Shown: piece after piece, positions 1-10,253 of the stretch
Layout: each line of letters opens with the position of its first letter
Numbering within the stretch: position 1 is the stretch's first letter
Origin: Physocladia obscura
Taxonomy: Eukaryota > Chytridiomycota > Chytridiomycetes > Chytridiales > Chytriomycetaceae
Assembly: GCA_027596945.1 (NCBI GenBank)
Contig: JADGJH010000251.1
Span: 1-23,558 of the forward strand
Length of the DNA stretch: 23,558 nucleotides
Direction: 5' to 3'
Made by a program: the position numbers and the translations under genes
Notes under the pieces: model-generated
Seen by the model: the letters and a program-made list of their open reading frames with translations, nothing else
Database searches by the model: none
Told to the model about the DNA's origin: nothing

Positions 1-1128
1 GCAATCACAACTACATTTGTATTTGGCACATTTAGTTTTGAAGAAACACATTGGATTACATGGGATTATGTCAGCAAATGTATTGATTTCTGTAGGTATA
101 ATAAACGCAAAATAATAATTAAGTTATAAAGTCATTATCTAAATTATTTTATTCACAAAGAATGAAGAAAAGACAACGATGTTTGTTTTCTTATATGACC
201 TAAACATGTAAAAACAATAAATCACCTTACAGAACAGCTTAGGCCATAACTCCATCAATGGGAAACAGATCAAAGCAGTACAATAGTATTGTTTAATACA
301 TTATTCATAATGGTAAATAATGTTGTAATTGTATCTGTAATCTTATGTCTGTTTTGTAATCAAAAGAAGAAAAAAAATAATTCTTTACTTGTTACAAAAC
401 ACAATGCATTTGATTGTCCTCACACAACAAAGCAACTGTGAGAATAATAATAATTACAACCAGCTAACAATAAAAGTAATAACTACACTTATTGGAGATT
501 TTGCATTCAATCATGAATTAGAACTGACTAAATACATTCTTTGCAAGAGCATGGCTTGCATAGTAAATTGGAAGGCTCTTGGCATTTTGCATGTCATTAA
601 GCCAAAAAAAGGTAGACCTGAATAGTTTAGAAATTAGAACATGTTTGTTTCAAGATTGTGTTTAATCATCAAAACAAATAAAGAAGACAAATAGAAGAGA
701 TGTATACTCACTTGACATTTGCATGACAGTTCCATAGATAGTTATGTCTTGGCCACAAACAAACTAAAATTTGGTGAATTCACTTGTGTCAAAGGCAAAG
801 ATTGTGTAAAAGTTTTTTACAATGAAGTTTTAGGCAACATATTGAAAAACTGAAGACAATGACAAGTCAATAAAATAAAACAACTGAATGTAATAAATAA
901 CAATTACATATTTTGTCACCATCAATTGCTGACTAGCTGTTGATAACACATAATTATTCACCCATTTATAGTATTATTAATTTTAAATTATTTTTTCCAA
1001 ATCCAATAATTTCTAAGGGAAGGGTCCAAGTAGATTTTTTATTTCCATGAAAAAAAACTGCCAGCAGTGATAGCAGCTTTGTTTTTTTTCCAGAATCATT
1101 CCTGCCAGAAAATTTTCAAGTAGAAGAT
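1..1128. other. AT-rich intergenic DNA, no gene recognised
   Basis: This 1.1 kb stretch is AT-rich and contains only short open frames on either strand. I see no conserved protein motif, no splice-linked exon chain and no RNA gene. A 78-codon open frame at 389-625 has no recognisable features and is probably chance. The stretch lies just upstream of the transposase remnant, so it may be part of the same decayed element or plain intergenic DNA. Confidence 0.5.
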
Positions 1129-1509
1129 GGATGCAGCAGCAGTAACAAACTTAATTCTTGGCAGTATGATTCTTACTTGTGCAGGCATAACTATGCTTCA
1201 CAAAGATGGAAGATCATTCTCAAGTGAATGTCTGAATCTCTGGTCCATTTGAAACAATACCTTCAAAATAGTACTTTCTGATTCTCCCTACAACTATGGC
1301 CGGTTCAAGCAGAATATCTACTGCTCAAGTGAGTCATTTCTCAAAATTGTCAAATGTATTGAAGCAGTTTGGCTTGACTATAACCCCCAATTACACCACA
1401 ACACCGTATTTTGAATCTCAGAACAAGTTGCTATGACACTCCATTACTTGCGACATGAAGGAGCGTTAGATTCTTGTTGCAATCTCCATTTACCATTGTG
1501 TATGGTAAG
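1129..1509 (+). mobile_element. Degenerate DDE transposase N-terminal remnant (Harbinger/DDE_4-like)
   Basis: One frame starting at the ATG at 1129 reads through about 125 codons with two in-frame stops (near 1249 and 1417). After the first stop it shows FKQNIYCSSESFLKIVKCIE and, after the second, ISEQVAMTLHYLRHEGALDS. This is the spacing of the helical N-terminal part of Harbinger-type or related fungal DDE transposases: a 'F+..+..S...FL.I+..I' segment, then '..Q+A+TL..L...GA'. The catalytic DDE region is not recognisable downstream, so the copy is truncated as well as interrupted. Family assignment is from memory of the pattern and is tentative; that it is a dead coding remnant is better supported than the exact superfamily. 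Confidence 0.5.
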
Positions 1510-2037
1510 GATTTTTAGCAAAAGTTTCTCTTTTCGTTGTGCCAGATTGCCATAGTTTAAAAATTCTCCACCACAAAAATTCCAGACAGTCCTCAAAATA
1601 ATAAAATCTTGCGATTCTCCTCCCCATACAAAACTTTTATTGTATTAATACAAAACTTCCACTTAATGACAGAAATAGCAAGTAATATGACAAGTAAGTT
1701 TTTGAAGATTCTCACTGGTGCAAAATTTCTGGACCAAATTTTGATTTGATGTAACAATTCTCAATACTTAAAAACATGCATCACTATTCTTTTTGTAGAG
1801 TCACTAAAAAGAAAGAAATTTGTTAGAACTGAAAGAAAAGCAATATAGTGCAGAGTGGGGTCATAAAGTTATTAACAAGAACAGAAGATGCTCAAGCCGA
1901 AGTAGCAAGTGGTTGTACTGCTTATCTATTGACTTTCCGTCTTAACTGCAAAAATATTATGGGTATGAATTTCAAATTATCTTTTAAAATGAAATATTTC
2001 TTTTGTATTGCGAATCTTAATGCATATAGTATTTTGT
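1510..2037. other. AT-rich spacer, 3' flank of the minus-strand small gene
   Basis: No gene is supported here. The stretch follows the transposase remnant and ends at the stop codon of the small membrane protein gene on the minus strand, so its right end should contain that gene's 3' UTR. An 88-codon plus-strand open frame at 1848-2114 overlaps the last exon of the minus-strand gene and is probably a shadow. Confidence 0.5.
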
Positions 2038-2532
2038 TTAATTTTCAAAAGAGTTTTCGACGGCTTCGATTGCTTTATTCACTTGAATCTGAGAAACGAG
2101 TCACTTCAGATTAAACAAAAAAAAAAGAAAAGCGGAGTAGCGTACCTGCCAAAAAGCGAAACAAAATAACGCCGCATAGATGAGAGAAGCAATAAAACAA
2201 TAAGCACCAACAGTTTCAGTGTTCTCTATCTGTTCTTTGCCACCAACAATCTGGATATTTTCAGCATGGATCGCGGCGCCAAGAGGCAGCTGTTAAAAAA
2301 TAAAAATATATAAATAAGATACGATGAGCGAATATAATTAGACGAGACGAAGGTGAGGGTGATGTCTTGATAGTTAACAGCCGCAAAGCAAGTAAAATTG
2401 CACGAACAGAGAAATCAACGCGGGGGAAAAAAGAATAGGCACCAGCATGACTGTTCCGGCTAAAGAAGCGCAAGCGATAACGATAGCGTTGAAGTGGGTC
2501 AGGAAGAGAAGTCTGTGGTTGGCGGAGCTCAT
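2038..2532 (-). CDS. Small membrane protein, about 107 aa, three exons, unrecognised
   Basis: Inferred exons on the minus strand are 2532-2404, 2289-2146 and 2088-2038. All joins are in phase 0. The acceptors are good (ttttttaacag and gtttctcag) and the second donor is gtacgc; the first donor (gtgcaa at 2403) is weak. The protein starts MSSANHRLLFLTHFNAIVIA and has hydrophobic stretches at about residues 8-43 and 69-90, separated by a short polar loop (about 51-68). It ends in a charged tail containing NKAIEAVENS. Two or three membrane spans are likely. I do not recognise the family and propose no function. Its ATG lies 18 bp from that of the divergent PP1 inhibitor gene. Exons 2 and 3 fit together well; exon 1 is the least certain part. 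Confidence 0.6.
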
Positions 2533-2550
2533 TTCTGTTCAAAGTGAAAA
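2533..2550. promoter_or_regulatory. 18-bp gap between divergent start codons (shared promoter region)
   Basis: Only 18 bp separate the minus-strand ATG (2532-2530) from the plus-strand ATG at 2551. If both starts are right, each gene's 5' UTR and promoter must overlap the other gene's coding sequence, or the leaders are extremely short. No TATA-like element is visible in the gap. This is inference from two predicted starts. Confidence 0.35.
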
Positions 2551-3700
2551 ATGACGACGCAAAACACAACCACCACAGACACTGGCTTTGCCAGTGATGA
2601 CAGCGATATCGATATCGATATTGATATCGAAAGCAATTCAAATGCTAATGCCAATGCCAATGCTATTCATTCGCACACTCACCAGCCTGACGCTGTACCC
2701 AAAAAAGGTATCCTGAAACGGCCAAACTCGGTTGTTGGTCTGGCCGACTATTCCCAGGAGCCCGGTACAAACAAGTAAGCATCAATTATTCATAATGCTT
2801 ACTTAACGCGATGTATTCGATCCCCAAACATTTTACTGTCATCTTCTATCTGTGTCTCTATATTTATTGAAACGTATTTATGTCTTCCAGGCTGCGGTGG
2901 GACGGTTCGTTTCATCTCCGCATCTCGTCTCTTTCTCTCTCTTTCTCTCTCTCGGCACTTTTTCGCCGCAAAAGCCGGACTCATCCTAATCTACAAAATA
3001 GAGGACAATCTGATGATCACGGAAGCCCAAAAAACCAGCACAATGAAGATCACGGAGCCAAAAACTCCCTACATACACTATAATATCAATACTGATGAAA
3101 TTTCTGGTCACACAGGTTGGTAACTTTTTGAAATGCATGTTTAAGTTTATTTTTAATATAGTTGATTAAATATCCAGGCGAAGTACCTCCAATGGTTTTG
3201 AACAGCGCTCTGGAATATGTTGCCATGAATATGCAAAACACGGCATCTTCATCGTCATTTATGCTTACAAGTGATACGGACAGTATTAAGAGTGCTAATA
3301 GTAGTACCAAGGGCAGCACTCACTTTGCATCCACTGGCGATTGGGACGACGACGATGAAAATGCCGATGGCACAGCTGGAATGACTCCAGAAGGTGTGAA
3401 AATATGAAAATATATTTTTGATACTTCAATGTTTAACAAAATGAGATAGAACGCGAAAAACACCTGAAATTTGAAAAAATGAGGGCAGAGCATTACAACA
3501 TGAAATACAGTCTTGCTGAAGCACGTAAAATGATGGCAGAGGAGGATGACGATGATGAGGATGATACTGGAGGGAATTACGATGATGATGACGAGAGTGA
3601 TGAAGAAAGGGATGGAGAATTTGGAGAGAACGGAATGCATACATCGAGCAAAAGAGGCATTCCAGAAGTTCCGGCAATTCCGGAATCTTTTTTACAGTAA
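2551..3700 (+). CDS. Protein phosphatase 1 inhibitor-2 / Glc8-like regulator
   Basis: Five exons (2551-2774, 2891-2904, 3002-3115, 3178-3393, 3450-3700) join in frame to 272 aa. Family features appear in order: the SILK-type PP1-docking motif KKGILKRP (GILK at residues 53-56); the degenerate RVxF-like KLRWDEDN (75-82); MKITEPKTPYIHY (94-106), matching the inhibitor-2 'EPxTPY' segment whose threonine (here Thr101) is the GSK3/Pho85 phosphosite; and the AEHYN helix motif (202-206) followed by an acidic DDDDEDD run. Known role: this family binds PP1 catalytic subunit and inhibits or, as in yeast Glc8, activates it after phosphorylation. Exon 2 is only 14 nt. The N-terminus has IDIDIDI and NANANANA repeats. 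Length exceeds the usual 200-230 aa because of these repeats and the acidic tail. The next gene starts 62 bp downstream. Confidence 0.88.
2606..2668. repeat. Dipeptide-encoding repeats (Ile-Asp and Asn-Ala)
   Basis: Two adjacent hexanucleotide tracts lie inside exon 1 of the PP1 inhibitor gene. The first is a GATATC-like repeat encoding alternating Asp-Ile; the second is an AATGCT/AATGCC repeat encoding alternating Asn-Ala. Both keep the frame because the unit is six bases. They lie between the start codon and the GILK docking motif, so copy-number changes would alter only a disordered spacer. Confidence 0.8.
2930..2953. repeat. CT-rich microsatellite in intron 2 of the PP1 inhibitor gene
   Basis: An imperfect tctctttctctc tract lies within the intron between the 14-nt exon (ends 2904) and exon 3 (starts 3002). 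A pyrimidine tract could aid splicing around the microexon, but it sits about 50 nt upstream of the acceptor, so this is speculative. Confidence 0.6.
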
Positions 3701-3762
3701 AGAAAAATAGTTGGGGAGGTGTGGGAAAGTGGGAAAAAAACCTAAGAAACACAACCATTGCA

Positions 3763-6700
3763 ATGCAACCAATTGTTGGAATAGAATCGCAGACAATGCG
3801 GGAGCGAGAAGTGATTGGTGGATTGAATGACGAGACCTGTTCAAAGCGGCAGGCGGACGGTAACAGCTGTTCTGGCTGTGATTCTGACTCCGGCGCCGGC
3901 GCCGATGTTGACGTTGATTTGGAGGCAACAATGACTACAACGGCAGTGACCGCAACGACAGCAAGCAAAAGTAGCGGTTTTGGCGACAGCGTAGAATACT
4001 TGGTGAGTTCTGGTGTGAGTGAGCGTGCGAGTGCGGGTTCCGGAGCAGGCAAAAAGGAAACGGAGGTATTTGCGGTTGGGGTGGCGCTTGGAACAGCACA
4101 AGAACAGCGGATTTCTACCGCCGCCCAGCCACAAGCTACAGCAGCCGCAGCAGCGCTAACCCAATCTCCACCGCTCGAGTTGCGTGTGCGGTCTGCCACG
4201 CTATCGCAATCGCAATTGCAATCACTCGCAAGCACTCTGGTTGCAACAGCAGTGGGATCATCGTGTTCGGACTCCCGACAACAACAACCACCATCGATGA
4301 ACACGCCAACAACAGCCACAGCAATAGCTACCACAATCACAACCGCGACAACCGTTGCGACTGCAACTGGAACTGGGCCAATGATCGCTTCAGTTATGCC
4401 GCGTCGTGCTCTGTCATACTCGGCTGTTGTTGCTTCGTCGCTGGTTGCTGCTCCGACTCAGCCGCAACTATCGCCACCATTACTACCTGTGCAGCAACGA
4501 TTACCTCAATTACCTCAGTCGCAATCGTTGGAGCCGCAGCAACAGTTGCTATCCGCACCAATCGAGTTGCCACATGTTCATCTGTCTGCCGGTCCTCCTG
4601 TTACTGCCCCAAACACAGCCCCGATCGCTGCTCTATCCCGGAAAGAAATATCAAAATATTCTCAAGATGTTCCTTTGTCTGGGAACCATTTCCGGTCAAT
4701 CTCAGTACCATATTCCTTTACCATTGCAACATCGCAAGCAACTTTCAACAATCAAAATTCAAACAATGAACATCATGACCAGGTTACTGTGTTTGATAAT
4801 TCTGACGCTCTTTCTTTAGATGGCGATGGAGTATCTTCAAACCACAGGTTTATTTATTTTCTCTCACGATGGTGTTACTTAAAAAAAAATTCCACCGCGT
4901 CACAGTTTTTCAAGTTCTCAATCGCATCGTATTTCGAATTTAAAATATCGTACGGATAGATCGCGGCAAAAAAGTGGACCTGCAGACTATTCTGCTCCGA
5001 ATGATCATCGGAAATATAACAAAGATTTGAGAGATGTTAGTTTGAAATTTAAACCCACTGGTCAAATGCGTTTTAAGGAAGATATTGCTTCAAGCGGAGA
5101 TTATGAGGTACTTTTTTTCTTTGCCGTTGCTTAAGTTTATATATTTTTTCTTGTCGTGCTACTTTTATTGGTGGGTTGTCGTCGTGTTTAAATGCCTATT
5201 TCAGGCTGTGACTGGAATCATATCTTTCGATACTATCGATCTATCGACCGCTGTTACATACCCGATGTCCTTGCCTTCTGAGAATGAACGAAAATTAACG
5301 GACGAAATTAATTTATTGGGCAAGGTTTGACGATTAATAACTTTAAAAAGACAGCAAATTGGCATACTGAAATATTTGCAAAACAGAGATTACTTCCCAC
5401 TGAATATGATATTACGCGGCGGCAAGAATTTGTTCAAAAGATTCAAAACCTTGTTGATCAAGAGTGGCCTGACAAAGAAATTAAAGTTCATGCGTTTGGG
5501 TAAATTCCTCTTTTTTCATTTTTCGATTTGCCCCATTGTAATATTTTATTAGTTCGACAGTCAATGGATTGGGTTCACTCACAAGTGATGTCGATTTATG
5601 CTTGACTACTCCGTGGAAAGATCCGCAAAGGGGAATCTCGAATATGTTTAATTTGGCAACATTTTTTAGAAAACGTTTGTGCCTTCTGCATTTTATGTTT
5701 TTCAACTGATACTCCGAATTTTCCCTATTTCAAACAGATGGAATGACAAAAATATATACTGTTAGTAAAGCAAAAGTTCCAATATGTAAATTTTATGATC
5801 CTGAATTGTAAGTTTTATTCATTCTTTTGGTTAAATTGATTTATTAAAATTTTCCAGCGATCTTGCATGCGATACAAATGTCAATAACATTTTGGCTCTA
5901 CGAAATACTGCGCTCTTGAAGGCATACGTTGATTTGGATCCCAGGGTACGGCCTTTTATCACCATAATAAAGTATTGGGCGAAACAGAGAGCCTTGAATG
6001 ACGGTGGGGGGTTTTGTTTTTGTTTTCTTTTTCTTTCTCGCATTTCCTTGAGCAGGAGCTGATGGATTGATTCAATTTTTCAGCTGCAAAAGGGGGGACT
6101 CTAAGTAGCTATTGTTGGGTGTTAATGGTAATTTTTTTCTTGGCAAAAAAAAAAAAAAACTAACTCCATTTTTTGAAGGCTATTAATTTTTTACAAACTC
6201 GATCGCCGCCAATTTTACCGTCACTTCAAAAAATATATATGGATAAACTTGCGTTTGCTCGACAAGCAGCGACAACCGTATTACCGAATGCCCAACCCAC
6301 ACCACCACTGCAAACTACAATCATTGAAGGAGTTGATTGCTCGTTCGAACAAAACACAGCCGAATTAAAACCACAATGTGCTCTAAACACCAGCACACTG
6401 GGAGCGCTCTTTTATTCCTTCTTTCGATCATATGCATGCGAGTTTTCGTTTCCAACCCAAGTAGTATCAGTCCGGCATGGGACGCTTCTGAGTAAACATA
6501 GCAAAGCGTGGGACATTGACGTTGAACGAATGTATCGGCATTTTTGTGTGGAAGAGCCGTTGACACCTGATCGGAATCTTGCGAACAGTGCTGATGCGAT
6601 TGCCGTTGCGGGACTGCGAGCCGAGTTTCGACGAGGACTTGAGTGTTTGTTGAAAGGTGGAGGTGTTGAGGCGGCGTGTGAGCCATATTATGTGAATCTA

Positions 6701-8887
6701 TCGCACCAGTATTTTTCGCAACGAAATTTTCAACATTCGAATTCTTATCAAAAGCATCAAAGCGGCAGTAGTGGTGGTGGATATGGTGATAGTCGAGGAA
6801 AGAGCTCTGGTGGAAAATATTATGGTTCAAAATACAAGCCCGATTTACAAAATTCGAATTGGAATGGTGGTGAAAAGCTCAGCAATGGCAATAGTAGTTC
6901 TAATAGTGGTGGCCGTGATGGGATTGGAAGCAACGGTTCAGCATGGCCTAATGGAGCTGTAATGACTGTTTATCCAGCCTTTTTTACTCCTACGATGTAT
7001 CCTCAAGCATCTCAACAATCATCGCCATCACAGCAGCAACAGCAGCAGCAGCAGCAGCAAAAACAACAGCAACATTTCGTTGAATTTTCGCATGGATATG
7101 TCAGTATTCCTACTTCTCCGACAAACACGTTTTTTGTCGTGCAGCAATCTCCTACTCTTCCACAATATTCTGCAGTTCAGGAGGAGAGTACAAATAATGG
7201 AGATACAAATAGATCTCAGACGGTAGAAGCTGAAACTAAGACAGAAAACTTTGAGAATCTGATTCATGATGATGACAGGACAATGGTCAGTCCAAATACA
7301 GTTTTTGAAAGCGGTGTGCAAAGCGATCAAGTATTTCCATTTTCCAGTGCAAATGATGATAAAGTTAACCACAGCGAAAGATCATTAAGTTCCACTGCAA
7401 GCCCAAGTCAAGGGAATTCAGAAGATTCTGACACATCTATACCTCCCGAGATTGAGCTTGTGGATATAAACTTTGGTTTGGGAAGTAGTAGCGGCAACAA
7501 AAATTTGGTTCACTCAAATATGGAGCCACCTGTTATGACCAACTCTGACGCATCTGGAATTTTACCTGGACTCAGTCATGGCCCTTTGCCAATGAATTAC
7601 ACCTCACCAAATTGGGGGGGACCTTTCAGACAATGGTCTCCTTCAATGCCAAACACGTATTTTAGCATGATACCCATTCCACAAACTCCGAATAATACTG
7701 GGGGCATGTATTTCGATTCGTCAACGGAATCTGTTGGAAAGCAATCAGAAATATTAAATGGTGGTCCTGATGGGACGCATCCTTCTCATCCTCAAGCGCA
7801 AAATCTATGGGATGGCTCACTTCCAGAATACATAAAAAATATTCCCCAACATTTCAACCAAGTTCAGATACCAGTTTTCTGGTCATTTCATCAGCCACTT
7901 CCAAACGGTTGGCCAATTGAACAGCCTATGGTTTCTCCTCCTCCACCTCCTTACATGGGCGGTGTTGATCTTCGACGTACATCTTCGATGACAAATGGCG
8001 AATTTCAAGGCATGCATCTGAATCAGAGCAATGGTTCCTTGCACCCTCAAAATTCACCTCAGCAAACGACCCAAGACCGGCGACCGTCAATTGTGGGTCT
8101 GAATACCAAAAGTTATTCTGCTGATCGGTGGAATCAAAATATCAAAATGAATGGTTTAAGTTTCCATAACCATAACTCAACAGGCCAATCAAATAGTGGA
8201 GTGCGAGGCAAAAATCGTTTGAATCAGTCGACAGTAGGAGCAGTTATGACTACATTAATAGAGCAGAACGGTCAAATAAGTAATATCAATAGAGAAGGAG
8301 GATCTGGTGAGTATTTTGGTGCACCGACTAATGCAGCGGCTGCCACAATTGCAGCGCATACTGGTGTTGGCGGTGATGCTATGTCGCAAAGTGAAAGTCG
8401 GTATCGATCAGAAGGATATTATGCATCTGCAAATCGAAGTCGTAATGATGCCTCTAGGAATGGACAAGCACGTAATGAATCGCGTAGTGGATCAAACAAG
8501 AAAAGCGGAAACAACAATAATAGCAGTGGCAGTAGTAGCGGTAATCAACAAAAACTGCATTTCAATGGCTACGTGCAGCAGGGACAAACAAATGGTGAAT
8601 TACGGTATGGAGAAAAGAAGAAGAGTCAAGCAAAGTCCAAATCTATGAATAACAATAATGGTGGTGGCGGTGGTAGCGGTGGCAATAACAATCTTAAGCC
8701 TTCTCCTTCTTCCTCTGCTGCTATGCTTTCTTCGGTTGGGGGAAGTCAGGGTGGCGTAGGTAACTCTGGTAAAACTTATGTGGGGCATGCATCGTTGCCA
8801 GCGAATCCTGGCCTAAGTGCTGTATCGTTGGCTGTGCCAAAGAAGATGAAAGGAAAGTATCAACAACAGCAAATGTCTTCAGCTTGA
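3763..8887 (+). CDS. Cid1-type nucleotidyltransferase (poly(A)/poly(U) polymerase-like), very long
   Basis: Nine exons (3763-4847, 4906-5107, 5205-5324, 5387-5499, 5553-5674, 5738-5807, 5858-6003, 6084-6127, 6179-8887) join in frame to 1536 aa. The core begins at RLLPTEYDITRRQEF (about 470). It has the G-S motif (Gly507-Ser508), the DxD pair in SDVDLCL (Asp519, Asp521) and a third acidic residue in DLACD (Asp576), then DPRVRP, IKYWAKQR, GGTLSSYCW and a PAP-associated domain with FCVEEP (about 756-761) followed by RNLANSAD. The active site looks complete. Known role: the family adds A or U to RNA 3' ends. The core is flanked by about 430 residues of Ala/Thr/Gln-rich and about 740 residues of Asn/Gly/Ser/Gln-rich low complexity, far more than Cid1 (about 400 aa). 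The first in-frame ATG was chosen as the start. Confidence 0.85.
7030..7073. repeat. CAG/CAA polyglutamine tract
   Basis: Mixed CAG and CAA codons encode a run of eleven Gln, a Lys and three more Gln in the C-terminal low-complexity region of the nucleotidyltransferase. The codon mix is interrupted, so the tract is not a pure triplet expansion. Confidence 0.85.
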
Positions 8888-9060
8888 TTTGTGCTTTGTT
8901 TGAATTTTTTTTTCCTTTTTTTTAATACTTTTATATGTTTAGCGTTTTCACATTTGCTAGTTTTTTGTTTTGCTTTTTGTTTTTGACTCTTTGCAGGTAT
9001 TTAAATAAGAATATATAAGCGAAAACCAAATTTTTCCTGAAGAAATATTGTGATATATAA

Positions 9061-10218
9061 ATGCAGGTAAATGCGATTATCGTCATGTTATTGCAGATTC
9101 TTGTAAGTAACGGAGAATTGCAGACTGATGATGATGGAATTCTTAATTCAAGTTCTGAAAATTCGTTTGCGAATCCAATTATTGGTTGGTCAAACAATAA
9201 TAATAGAACGAGAAACAATAATAATAATAATAATAATAATAAGCTGCAAATCGCCAAGTTTCGACAGCAACAGGAATTTCTGGTATCATCTTATGTTTAT
9301 CTGGTTTTATTTACTGCTTCATGGGAAAACGCGCGTATTTACCATCATTATTTTGCTGTGGATTCTTTTCATTTGGTCTGCATATTTCTTTTTACCTGGT
9401 GTATTTCTATATTTATAATAATAATAAAGGTATTGTTTCGTTCGTCCTCCTCGAAATAACTCAAGCAAGATGGCGCAGCTTTGGAGCTAGCGCCGACTGG
9501 ATTTATTTATTTGCAATTATGCCAATTTCCATAGTTGGTGGATTCGCGTTCCAACGCATGGCTCACTTTGGCGTCGTATGCATTGGTGCTCTCCATGGAT
9601 TCTGCTGGGCAAATGTGATACTATTCACAGGTATTGGAGGAGCATCTTTTGGACAAAGTGCCCATATCATGTTTGAGCTTGCATTTCTTATTGCTGGTGT
9701 GACGTCCATATTTTTCATGGAGCATATGGCTTTGGTGCTTGGAACAGCATTTTCGGGTGGCTTTTTCGTCAGCATTGGATCAGACTTATTCGCCTGCACT
9801 GGTTTCGTGGAAGTTTTGCAGTTATGTTTTACAGGGAGTGAGTTGCCAAAGGCGTCTCAGATTCAAAGCGCTGCATGGGGGATGATTGCTACATTTGTTA
9901 TTCTTGGTGTTGGCGGATGGTGTAAGCTTATTTTTATTTGTTCTTAGTTTTTGATTCTATTCTTTTTACCGCAGATCTTCAAACGCGTTCTTCTGGACCC
10001 GCAAGACCCAACACTGATTGGAATCCGGCTTACACGTTTGTCAAAATTTTTGCACAAATTGTTTTTTAAAAATTATCATTAGAATTTTTGGTGCTCATCC
10101 ACCAAGTGCTTTACCACCAGTTTGGTTCAAGATGCCACCAGCAAAAGCAAATGATGAAACTCAAGCAGTAGTACAGCCAGGGATTTTTATTCGTCTAGTA
10201 TCTTCGTTTAAGTGGTGA
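9061..10218 (+). CDS. TMEM198/DUF4203-like multi-pass membrane protein
   Basis: Four exons (9061-9184, 9274-9921, 9975-10035, 10083-10218) join in frame to 322 aa. A hydrophobic N-terminus (about residues 1-17) looks like a signal peptide. It is followed by about seven hydrophobic spans, beginning GISGIILCLSGFIYCFMGKR, which matches the first helix of the TM7S3/TMEM198-like (DUF4203) domain. Later segments include the Gly-rich helices GVVCIGALHGF and a FACTGFVE stretch typical of the last loop of this family. The tail (about 276-322) is hydrophilic and Pro-rich. Fungal members have no firmly established function; animal TMEM198 has been linked to Wnt/LRP6 signalling, which should not be carried over. 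A 31-nt in-frame stretch near 9402 could hide an intron, but the open frame reads through. The stop lies 35 bp from the convergent kinase stop. Confidence 0.75.
9207..9241. repeat. AAT triplet repeat in intron 1 of the TMEM198-like gene
   Basis: A near-pure aataat tract sits within the intron I place at 9185-9273. If read through it would encode poly-Asn, but the frame after it does not connect to the conserved first membrane helix, which supports treating it as intronic. Confidence 0.65.
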
Positions 10219-10253
10219 AAATGAGGAAAATTAAGCACTTTATTTTTCCTTTG

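Noticed and set aside
1848..2114. 88-codon plus-strand open frame
   Set aside because: It overlaps the minus-strand exon 2088-2038 and its intron, begins at a non-ATG codon and has no protein-like pattern.
3426..4340. 304-codon open frame on the minus strand
   Set aside because: It is antisense to the last exon of the PP1 inhibitor and exon 1 of the nucleotidyltransferase, with low-complexity sequence on both strands; it has no recognisable features.
5325..5350. A 26-nt intron in the nucleotidyltransferase gene (gtttga...aaaaag)
   Set aside because: Extending the same intron to the acceptor at 5386 (62 nt, gcaaaacag) keeps phase 0 and joins LTDEINLLGK directly to RLLPTE, which fits the family better.
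7028..7372. Minus-strand frame ending in a poly-Leu run
   Set aside because: The poly-Leu is the antisense of the CAG/CAA polyglutamine tract of the nucleotidyltransferase.
9402..9432. 31-nt intron in the TMEM198-like gene (gtgtat...aaag)
   Set aside because: Removing it would break the frame, while reading through gives a continuous membrane-protein sequence; it is also shorter than any supported intron here.
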